A stretch of DNA of 5,045 nt from assembly GCA_946477805.1 (NCBI GenBank), contig CAMKZP010000304.1, forward strand, positions 1-5,045, in the 5' to 3' direction. This stretch comes from an uncultured Enterobacter sp. GTDB lineage: Bacteria; Pseudomonadota; Gammaproteobacteria; Enterobacterales; Enterobacteriaceae. The position numbers and the translations under genes are program-made. Position 1 is the first letter of the stretch. Every line of letters starts with the position of its first letter. The notes below the pieces were generated by a model. That model was not told where the DNA came from and did not search any database. It saw nothing but the letters and a program-made list of their open reading frames with translations. Positions 1 through 4,256 of the stretch are shown here, one piece after another.

Positions 1-1117
1 CATTAGGTGAGTATTTGCCGCTGTAATCAGCATCAAGGCTGTATTGCCGCTCATCACCGCTGCCGTAAACGCTCGCAACAGCGATACCGGACTCGTCGCT
101 CTCTTCGCTGTTTGTCGCTTGCGGGTCGATTGCAACGACCGTACGGGCCAGTTCCTGGGTGATCCGCATCGCATGTGCGGCGCTGATCATTTCCTCGTTC
201 CACAGCGCCCCCTCCGCGTTGAAGCGTTTCGGGTTCTGCATGTACTGGGCTTCGGCGGTGCGCCGGTGAGAAAACAACGATACTCGGTGCGATTCGTTGT
301 GCTTAAACGGCCACAGCCAGCCATCAGGCAAGCCATGGTCAATCGGGATGGCGTGGGTGTTTTCCGGATAAGTTTCTTCGTAACTGCGGCTGCTATCGAT
401 GAGAACAGGAAGATTAAGGTGATGCCATTTCTCACCACTGCCGCCCCGCAGCAAATAGCCGCTCAGGTCGTGGTAGTGGATCCGCTGCATGATGACAATC
501 ATCGGCGTCGTCTCGATCGCCAGTCGTGATTTGATTGTCTCGTTAAAGCGGTTATTGACCCCGTCGCGGACGATCTCAGAGTAAGCATCATCCGGCTTAA
601 CCGGGTCATCGATAATCAGCGCGCCCTGCCAGCCTGGTTCCATATGCCCGGCACGAAAGCCGGTAACCTGTCCGGCAGCTGACGATGCATAAACCCCGCC
701 GCCATGCTCAGTCCACCACATAGCCTTGCTGTCAGCGTCATCGCGCAGCGACATCGGCCACATCGACTGATACGCCCGCGACTTAATCATGCCGCGCGCA
801 GTTGAGGAGTTCAGCAGCGCCAGGTTATGCGAATAGGACAGGTGCATGAAGCGGGCCCGGCAGTTCAGCGCCAGTCCGCGGCCCATCATATTGATGGTAG
901 CCAGCTCCGTTTTCGTGTACCCAGGCGGGACGTTGATGATCAGGCGCTGAATCTCACCATCAATAACGCGATCCAGTGTTTGCTGAATCACCTTGTGGTG
1001 CGGCGCGACAATCATCTTGCCGCCGGTGCGCTGCTTGAAGAAGTATCGAGCGTAATAGAGCCCGTCTTCTTCGCATTCAATCTTCCGGGCGTAAGCCTTT
1101 TGCTCAGCAGTCGTCAT
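1..1117 (-). CDS. terL: Phage terminase large subunit (TerL), C-terminus cut by the window edge
   Basis: This is the packaging motor, an ATPase plus nuclease that docks on the portal and translocates and cuts phage DNA. The frame is open from ATG 1117 to the left edge and gives 372 complete codons without a stop. Visible landmarks are a Walker A-like loop, PPGYTKTE, at residues 64-71; a Walker B, LIIDDP, at 167-172 followed by KPDDA; and VVAIDPQ at 327-333, whose Asp331 fits the first acidic residue of the RNase H-like nuclease domain. The family usually runs to roughly 450-550 residues, so the end of the nuclease domain is missing. The start overlaps the end of terS by 14 bases. GGAGG lies directly against this ATG, so ribosomes may instead use the purine-rich GGGAG further upstream, or translation may be coupled to terS. 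No other in-frame start is close by. The ATPase and nuclease motifs are seen directly; the exact terminase subfamily was not determined. Confidence 0.95.
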   Translation of the reverse strand, partial: MTTAEQKAYARKIECEEDGLYYARYFFKQRTGGKMIVAPHHKVIQQTLDRVIDGEIQRLIINVPPGYTKTELATINMMGRGLALNCRARFMHLSYSHNLALLNSSTARGMIKSRAYQSMWPMSLRDDADSKAMWWTEHGGGVYASSAAGQVTGFRAGHMEPGWQGALIIDDPVKPDDAYSEIVRDGVNNRFNETIKSRLAIETTPMIVIMQRIHYHDLSGYLLRGGSGEKWHHLNLPVLIDSSRSYEETYPENTHAIPIDHGLPDGWLWPFKHNESHRVSLFSHRRTAEAQYMQNPKRFNAEGALWNEEMISAAHAMRITQELARTVVAIDPQATNSEESDESGIAVASVYGSGDERQYSLDADYSGKYSPN

Positions 1118-1676
1118 CCTCCAACATCTCCCGCCGTGCAGCCTTGTACTCTTCTTTGGTCAGCGTCGCCATTTCAATTGGCCCGCCGTTCTTGCCTGTA
1201 TGCTCATGAGTAGCCTGCTCTTTAAAAGCCATAACATCTATGTGCTTCCCGAGCAGCTCGAGGTTTTTGACTTTATCAGGCCACTTAATTTTCTTGAGCA
1301 GCCCGACCATCTCACGCTCCTCCCCACGGCCTTCAAACATCTCAGCCACATCGAAGCCGCTCAAATATCTTCGCCAGGATGAAGGCCACTCGCTTACTGG
1401 CTTCAGACCCATGTCGTCTTTGAGGATGTCGAGCACGTCCATCTGGTCAATCTCAACCAAACGATTCAGGACATATGTCGCATTTATGCCAACCAGATCA
1501 TTGCGTTGCGTTTTAAGTTCGGCAATTCTGGACTGGATGTCAGGTTTTGACAGGTTTTCGGACGCAGTGCGGTTAGCTGTCTTTGCGCTGTACCCCGCCC
1601 GAATAGCCGCTTGCGTGGCGTTTAAATCGATGAGGTACTCGCGACAGAACATTTCTTGCTTGTCGGTGAGTGCCAT
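1104..1676 (-). CDS. terS: Phage terminase small subunit (TerS, Terminase_2 type)
   Basis: TerS recognises the packaging site on phage DNA and loads TerL. The 190-residue product starts MALTDKQEMFCREYL and continues with DLNATQAAIRAGYS, a motif I recognise from the Terminase_2 family. It forms the helix-turn-helix part at about residues 1-55, ending in LSKPDIQSRIAEL. The middle (about 60-150) is probably oligomerisation and linker sequence, and the tail is very acidic (EDDDC). The ATG at 1676 is chosen because the family motif begins there. The frame stays open upstream to 1886, but those 70 codons are the antisense of the plus-strand repeat gene and contain no family signal. The upstream Shine-Dalgarno signal is weak. 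terL follows with a 14-base overlap. The start lies only 27 bases from the divergent repeat gene, so no obvious room is left for a dedicated promoter. Confidence 0.93.
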   Translation of the reverse strand: MALTDKQEMFCREYLIDLNATQAAIRAGYSAKTANRTASENLSKPDIQSRIAELKTQRNDLVGINATYVLNRLVEIDQMDVLDILKDDMGLKPVSEWPSSWRRYLSGFDVAEMFEGRGEEREMVGLLKKIKWPDKVKNLELLGKHIDVMAFKEQATHEHTGKNGGPIEMATLTKEEYKAARREMLEDDDC

Positions 1677-1691
1677 GTGTTTATCCAAGAG

Positions 1692-1698
1692 AAGGAGG
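1692..1698 (+). promoter_or_regulatory. Strong Shine-Dalgarno sequence fixing the GTG start of the repeat gene
   Basis: AAGGAGG sits five bases before GTG 1704-1706. It is one of the best ribosome binding sites in the window and is on the plus strand, against the direction of terS. It argues for translation starting at GTG 1704 and not at the upstream in-frame ATG 1656, which lies inside terS on the other strand and has no comparable signal. Confidence 0.75.
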
Positions 1699-1703
1699 CC
1701 AGT

Positions 1704-1955
1704 GTGCCAAAAGAAGTTGATGTATCGAAAATTTATGGAAAGATCAAAATAGTTAATTCGTTTCCGGACTTTAAAGTCAAAGTTGTTAGCTCTTTTCCTG
1801 ACCTGAAAGTGAAAGTGGTAGACTCCTTCCCAAACAGCGCTGGGAAATGGAAAATCGTAGAGGCTTTCCCAGATTACAAAATACAAATCGTAAACTCATT
1901 CCCAGATTTCACGATTAAATATGTTGATTCTTTCCCTGGACCGGGAAACAAGTGA
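1704..1955 (+). CDS. Small six-repeat beta-strand protein of unknown function (possible knotted-repeat family)
   Basis: The 83-residue product starts at a GTG behind a near-perfect Shine-Dalgarno sequence. After a short lead (PKEVDVSKIYG) it consists of six 11-residue units of the form K-x-K-x-V-x-S-F-P-D-x, with SFP or AFP at residues 19, 30, 41, 54, 65 and 76. A two-residue insertion (NSAG) lies between units three and four. The alternating K/I/V pattern predicts one short beta strand per unit with an SFPD turn. There is no signal peptide or membrane segment. From memory it resembles the short beta-repeat proteins predicted to form 7(1) knots (DUF6150, septoil knot), but this is only a hypothesis. 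The gene points away from terS, is AT-rich (about 38% GC) and is followed by a hairpin, so it looks like a moron, an added autonomous gene. No convincing promoter was found. It could instead be an adhesin-like or structural repeat peptide. Confidence 0.7.
   Translation: MPKEVDVSKIYGKIKIVNSFPDFKVKVVSSFPDLKVKVVDSFPNSAGKWKIVEAFPDYKIQIVNSFPDFTIKYVDSFPGPGNK
1740..1943 (+). repeat. Six tandem coding repeats of 33-39 bases
   Basis: The units are 1740-1772, 1773-1805, 1806-1844, 1845-1877, 1878-1910 and 1911-1943. The third is longer by six bases. In the plus-strand frame the protein core VxSFPD is kept while the codons differ: Ser is TCG, TCT, TCC or TCA, Phe is TTT or TTC, and Pro is CCG, CCT or CCA. 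The array therefore diverged under protein-level constraint and is not a recent DNA duplication. Confidence 0.8.
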
Positions 1956-1959
1956 ACAT

Positions 1960-1990
1960 ATTCGAAGTGGGGCAATGCCCTGCTTCGAAT
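1960..1990 (+). terminator. Long hairpin after the repeat gene, terminator-like without a T tract
   Basis: ATTCGAAG at 1960-1967 pairs with CTTCGAAT at 1983-1990, and GGGC 1970-1973 pairs with GCCC 1977-1980 around an AAT loop. The two middle positions (1968/1982 and 1969/1981) are G.U wobbles in plus-strand RNA, giving 14 continuous pairs. In minus-strand RNA they become A.C mismatches. The fold therefore favours the plus-strand transcript and lies five bases after the stop of the repeat gene. No run of T follows, so it may be an RNA 3' end stabiliser or a factor-dependent terminator. Confidence 0.55.
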
Positions 1991-2000
1991 CCTAATCTTA

Positions 2001-2057
2001 TGTAACTCCACCGTCATGATAAGCCTACTCGATGGCCTCCCAGTCCGGTTTGCTCAT
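2001..2057 (-). pseudogene. 5' remnant of a phage small gene (MSKPDWEAIE-stop)
   Basis: An ATG at 2057 follows GGAG with a six-base spacer and sits four bases after the stop of the 66-residue gene, the same coupled layout as the gene before it. It encodes MSKPDWEAIE, then TAG at 2025-2027, then AYHDGGVT in the same frame before TAA at 1998-2000. From memory, many phage proteins with an N-terminal DNA-binding helix-turn-helix, including some small-terminase-like ones, begin MSKPDWEAIE and continue with an x-A-Y-R-x-G stretch. On that view the amber codon replaces one residue and the reading continues for eight more before decay. The rest of the gene is absent, and the hairpin and repeat gene lie where it would continue. 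It could instead be a 10-residue leader peptide. Confidence 0.45.
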
Positions 2058-2060
2058 TCG

Positions 2061-2261
2061 TTACTCCGGCATTTCTTTCTGTTGTTCGATCGCTGCGAGA
2101 GATAAGGCCGTCATCGCATACTCTTTCTCACTGGCATTGCTGCACAGTTTTAAAATCTGCTCCTTCAGGTCGAAGATTTCGCTTCGGATTTCCTCACCCA
2201 GCGTTGAAACGGCACCCAAGATAACCAGCCTTTGAACTTCAAGCTCTTTGCTAATCGCCAT
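2061..2261 (-). CDS. Small helical protein of unknown function (66 aa)
   Basis: The product is 66 residues, starts MAISKELEVQRL and ends IEQQKEMPE. The composition (E, K, L, I, A, Q) predicts mostly alpha helix, with a possible coiled-coil stretch at about residues 22-42 (LGEEIRSEIFDLKEQILKL). There is no membrane segment or signal peptide. The ATG lies three bases after the stop of the 72-residue gene and is preceded by GGAG with a six-base spacer, so the two are almost certainly cotranscribed and probably translationally coupled. The remnant at 2057 follows in the same way. I do not recognise a characterised family. Position just ahead of terS and terL would fit an accessory role in the late region, but nothing in the sequence proves that. 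Confidence 0.72.
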   Translation of the reverse strand: MAISKELEVQRLVILGAVSTLGEEIRSEIFDLKEQILKLCSNASEKEYAMTALSLAAIEQQKEMPE

Positions 2262-2264
2262 GAC

Positions 2265-2483
2265 TTACTCCGTTGTTTGTTCTGCTAGCTGTTCTGTTTG
2301 ATCTGCCAGTACTGGTGTGAACTGCACGCGCTTCACGTCGCCAGGAGCGAAATACAGCCACTGTCCCGTTTCAGTCGCCAGCGGCACGAAGCCGTTAACC
2401 AGCTCAGGCTGACGTCGTGACATCTTGCCCGTGAAGGTTTCGCCTGTTTGGGTGGTCAGGGTGATTTGGTAGATGTCGGTCAT
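2265..2483 (-). CDS. Small beta-rich protein of unknown function (72 aa)
   Basis: The product is 72 residues, starting MTDIYQITLTTQTGETFTG. The first 55 residues alternate like beta strands (ITLTTQTGETFTGKM, NGFVPLAT, GQWLYFAPGDVKRVQF) and suggest a small barrel-like or SH3-like fold. The tail from about residue 57 is acidic and Q/E/T-rich and is probably disordered. It has no membrane segment or signal peptide. It is the first gene of a short minus-strand operon with the 66-residue gene, and it diverges from the integrase across an 88-base region. The upstream ribosome site is weak (AGG about eight bases before the ATG). It looks like the small conserved hypothetical genes of enterobacterial phages, but I cannot name a function. 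Confidence 0.75.
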   Translation of the reverse strand: MTDIYQITLTTQTGETFTGKMSRRQPELVNGFVPLATETGQWLYFAPGDVKRVQFTPVLADQTEQLAEQTTE

Positions 2484-2530
2484 ATATGGCCTGCTTTCTC
2501 ATATGAAACGCGTCATGTAAAATACGGCCC

Positions 2531-2568
2531 TCCTCCACTGCCGTGCAGGCAGTTTTTTGAATGGAGGA
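2531..2568 (+). promoter_or_regulatory. Folded leader of the integrase gene: terminator-like hairpin plus sequestered ribosome site
   Basis: A hairpin CTGCC (2538-2542), loop GTGCA, GGCAG (2548-2552) is followed by six T (2553-2558), which is a compact intrinsic terminator on the plus strand only. Flanking it, TCCTCCA (2531-2537) is perfectly complementary over seven bases to TGGAGGA (2562-2568), which contains the integrase Shine-Dalgarno GGAGG (2563-2567). One RNA could therefore both stop transcription and hide the ribosome site. A TAAAAT at 2518-2523 would be a fair -10 element starting RNA near 2530, but no good -35 is visible. The pairings are seen; the control role is inferred. Confidence 0.6.
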
Positions 2569-2571
2569 TTT

Positions 2572-3432
2572 ATGGAAAAAATACTGTTAGTTGAGTGGCT
2601 ACTTACCTACGAGAAAATTTTACAGCGGCGTATAGATTCAGGACTGATTAAGCCAAAGACTGCCTGTGATTACCGGCGGATGATTTGGTTTTGCGTGAAC
2701 CATTGGGCCAGGGTGCCGCTGGTCGACATTTCGGTAGCGGATATCACAAGTGCAATTATGGATAAGGCCGAGCTGGCACCGTTCTCTGCCAGACGGCTGC
2801 GGATAAACATATCCGATGTATTTCTTGAAGCGCAAAGGGCAGGCTGCATACCGCTTGGGCATAACCCGGCACTTGTAAGCAAAAAGCCTGTTACTTTCGT
2901 CACCACTGAGCGCCTCACCTTTGATGAGTGGCTGAGAATATTCAGAGCTGCGAAGTATGTTGCGCCGGGTTATTTCCAGGTGGCGCTGCTTCTCGCGCTT
3001 GTGACGGGTCAGCGCTCATCTGATTTATGCAGAATGGAGAGAGGCGATATCAAGTCAGGATATCTCCACATTAAACAGTTCAAGACGGGTGAGCGCATAG
3101 CGCTGCCGCTGGGCCTGTCTCTTCACGTTATCGGCACCACGCTCGACGAGGTTTTGTCTATTTGCGAAGCAAGCGGCCCTCTTCTACAGAGTCGCGGCCG
3201 CCGGATTAATACATGGACATTATCCAGGTGGTTCAGATTATGTCGTGAGCAGGCTGGAGTTCATGCCACAGATGGGACGCCACCAACATTCAGAGAGCAG
3301 CGCTCCTTGTCAGAGCGTTTGTACCGGGCGCAGGGCCTCGACACTCAGACCCTTCTCGGCCACAAGTCGAGAAAGATGACTGACTCGTACAATGATATTC
3401 GCGGCAAGGGATATAGAGTCTTGAGCATTTAA
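2572..3432 (+). CDS. int: Lambda-Int-like tyrosine recombinase lacking the arm-binding domain
   Basis: This site-specific recombinase would integrate or excise phage DNA at att sites. The start is ATG 2572 with GGAGG four bases upstream; an in-frame TTG at 2557 lies inside the terminator T tract and is unlikely. The 286-residue product has a core-binding domain (about 6-105, VEWLLTYEKIL onward, matching lambda Int from about residue 65) and a catalytic domain (about 112-286). Catalytic positions are Arg148 (TGQR), Lys171 (FKTGE), Arg244 (EQRS), His264 (LLGHKS) and Tyr273 (DSYND). The expected box II His is Arg241, codon AGA at 3292-3294. Lambda Int has 356 residues; the missing part is its N-terminal arm-type DNA-binding domain, and no coding trace of it appears upstream. 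No excisionase gene is recognisable nearby. The gene is opposite to and convergent with the membrane-protein gene. It may be active with altered requirements, or be decaying. Confidence 0.92.
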   Translation: MEKILLVEWLLTYEKILQRRIDSGLIKPKTACDYRRMIWFCVNHWARVPLVDISVADITSAIMDKAELAPFSARRLRINISDVFLEAQRAGCIPLGHNPALVSKKPVTFVTTERLTFDEWLRIFRAAKYVAPGYFQVALLLALVTGQRSSDLCRMERGDIKSGYLHIKQFKTGERIALPLGLSLHVIGTTLDEVLSICEASGPLLQSRGRRINTWTLSRWFRLCREQAGVHATDGTPPTFREQRSLSERLYRAQGLDTQTLLGHKSRKMTDSYNDIRGKGYRVLSI

Positions 3433-3449
3433 CGAGCCGCTTACAATGA

Positions 3450-3498
3450 GTTGCCCCTGCACGGTAGAGCCCTTAAACTATCCGCTGCAGGGGATAAC
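3450..3498. repeat. Large interrupted inverted repeat between convergent int and membrane-protein genes
   Basis: CCCCTGCA (3454-3461) pairs with TGCAGGGG (3486-3493). The stem continues inward as CGG/CCG and TAG/CTA with single-base bulges at 3485 and 3481, around a ten-base loop, and outward as GTT (3450-3452) with AAC (3496-3498). A weaker repeat, GAAGC/GCTTC, lies at 3506-3510 and 3524-3528. The place, between two converging genes, suits a bidirectional terminator, but no T tract follows on either strand. Being next to int, it could also belong to an attachment site. Confidence 0.45.
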
Positions 3499-3537
3499 CA
3501 TTATCGAAGCCCCTCAGTGAAGAGCTTCTGTGATGAC

Positions 3538-3969
3538 TTACAACTTAACGATGTGGCCTGTCAGTTCTTCGAATTTGTCTCTGCCGACCGAATTGAGCAG
3601 GGTTAAAAAGCCGCAAGCGAGAATGTAGAACAGTGACGTGAAAACCCATCCTGAGTAAGACAGCATGACGAAGATGGCCGCCATAGTCACAAGCCCAATG
3701 AACCTCTTGATCGCGCCCTTGCGTTTGTAATAGTCCTTCAGAGGGAGAAGCATCTTGGCCCGCTCCATGGGATCGCCCTCTTTCCCGGCCATAAATACCG
3801 CCACAAGGAACAAAGGCGAGATGAAGCACGCAAGAGCGATGATTGCCCAGTATGCCGCCACGACGATGCTCATCAGTGAATGGTCTCCCTGCAATGTCGC
3901 GTAAACCAGCAGGCCAAACAGCCCCCAGACCAGCGCGAATACAAAAGCAGTAGTCATCAACTTTTTCAT
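3538..3969 (-). CDS. Four-helix inner-membrane protein of unknown function (143 aa)
   Basis: The product is 143 residues, starting MKKLMTTAFVFALVWG. Hydrophobic segments lie at about residues 6-26, 34-60, 91-107 and 109-127. The loop at 61-90 (KEGDPMERAKMLLPLKDYY and on) is rich in charge, with several Lys and Arg, so the positive-inside rule places both termini and this loop in the cytoplasm. The ATG has AGGTGA just upstream (3973-3978). The gene follows the lysis terminator and a structured leader, and converges with int. I know no family for it. Its setting, a lone membrane protein among non-morphogenetic genes, resembles lysogenic-conversion or superinfection-exclusion genes, but that is inference only. 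A holin is less likely: holins are usually shorter, and this gene lies beyond the terminator of the lysis operon. An overlapping frame starting at GTG 3976 is a shadow. Confidence 0.8.
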   Translation of the reverse strand: MKKLMTTAFVFALVWGLFGLLVYATLQGDHSLMSIVVAAYWAIIALACFISPLFLVAVFMAGKEGDPMERAKMLLPLKDYYKRKGAIKRFIGLVTMAAIFVMLSYSGWVFTSLFYILACGFLTLLNSVGRDKFEELTGHIVKL

Positions 3970-3985
3970 ATTTCACCTATAAGTT

Positions 3986-4060
3986 GCGAGCCTGTTCGCA
4001 TAGATAAGCCGCCCCGAGAGATAACGATTTATCTCAGGCTCGCTTCCTATAGGCTCTCGG
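3986..4060 (-). promoter_or_regulatory. Structured leader with alternative pairings ahead of the membrane-protein gene
   Basis: Three perfect pairings are visible: GCGAGCCTG 3986-3994 with CAGGCTCGC 4035-4043 (9 bp); GAGATAA 4018-4024 with TTATCTC 4029-4035 (7 bp, loop CGAT); and CCGAGAG 4014-4020 with CTCTCGG 4054-4060 (7 bp). The first and third cross each other, so they are mutually exclusive or form a pseudoknot. In the minus-strand RNA, CCTATA from the palindrome at 4046-4053 can also pair with TATAGG, which overlaps the ribosome site of the gene. The symmetric repeats could equally be protein operators in DNA. No clear -35/-10 pair was found. Confidence 0.4.
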
Positions 4061-4079
4061 TTGGTAATGCGCTGCGATG

Positions 4080-4109
4080 CACATAAGAAAGCCCCGCGGA
4101 TGCGAGGCT
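4080..4109 (-). terminator. Intrinsic terminator of the lysis cassette
   Basis: Read on the minus strand, AGCCTCGC, loop ATCC, GCGGGGCT forms an eight-pair GC-rich stem (4090-4097 with 4102-4109, one G.U pair), followed by TTTCTTAT running down to about 4083. There is no T tract in the plus direction. It ends transcription coming from the spanin genes. A smaller hairpin without a T tract (CCTCA/TGAGG, 4157-4170) precedes it; between it and 4110 I see nothing recognisable. Confidence 0.72.
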
Positions 4110-4172
4110 GTGAGAATTTGCTACGTTTAAAGTCCAGAGGAGAGACTGTGTCAGAACCTCAGGGATGAGGCT

Positions 4173-4256
4173 CTATTCCCCCTGGGTCTGCTTATCCCAT
4201 TCCTCGCGGAACTTGGATGGGTTATCGAAACCTTCACTGCACTGGTTGGTTTTCAT
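4173..4256 (-). CDS. 27-residue ORF coupled to the Rz1 stop codon
   Basis: The Rz1 stop and this start share a base in TGATG (4254-4258), a classic termination-reinitiation arrangement. The product, MKTNQCSEGFDNPSKFREEW followed by seven residues ending QTQGE, is polar and acidic, with no membrane segment or lipobox and a single Cys at position 6. GGGGGA lies upstream within the end of Rz1 as a possible ribosome site. It ends 64 bases before the terminator stem and would be the last gene of the lysis transcript. I do not know a function. From memory similar tiny ORFs with a C-x-E-G-F-D-N-P motif occur after spanin genes in enterobacterial phages, which would support it being real, but this was not checked. 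Confidence 0.55.
   Translation of the reverse strand: MKTNQCSEGFDNPSKFREEWDKQTQGE

Noticed and set aside
44..529. Plus-strand open frame of 161 codons at the left end
   Set aside because: It lies wholly antisense to terL, whose ATPase and nuclease motifs are clear, and shows no domain or ribosome site of its own.
827..1213. Plus-strand open frame opposite the terL start and terS end
   Set aside because: It is antisense to two well supported terminase genes and has a low-complexity, unstructured product.
1240..1752. Plus-strand open frame of 170 codons opposite terS
   Set aside because: Ser/Arg-rich antisense shadow of terS in a frame different from the repeat gene.
1677..1886. A 70-codon N-terminal extension of TerS (MYFVIWESLYDF and on)
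   Set aside because: It is the antisense of the plus-strand repeat gene. The TerS family motif begins at MALTDKQEMF (1676), and the periodic look of the extension only mirrors the DNA repeats.
1740..1943. A CRISPR-like or satellite repeat array
   Set aside because: There are no unique spacers. The units are contiguous, degenerate at third codon positions and in one reading frame, which is coding repetition.
2484..2530. A confident divergent promoter pair between int and the 72-aa gene
   Set aside because: TAAAAT on the plus strand is a fair -10 and TTTACA on the minus strand a fair -35, but neither has a good partner at proper spacing.
2557..2571. TTG start for the integrase five codons upstream
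   Set aside because: It falls within the T tract of the terminator-like hairpin and would place the GGAGG inside the coding sequence; ATG 2572 has that ribosome site directly upstream.
3545..3976. Second minus-strand frame starting with GTG 3976
   Set aside because: It overlaps the membrane-protein gene almost fully. Its product is Gly/Arg/His-rich without hydrophobic segments, while the other frame has AGGTGA before an ATG and four clean membrane helices.
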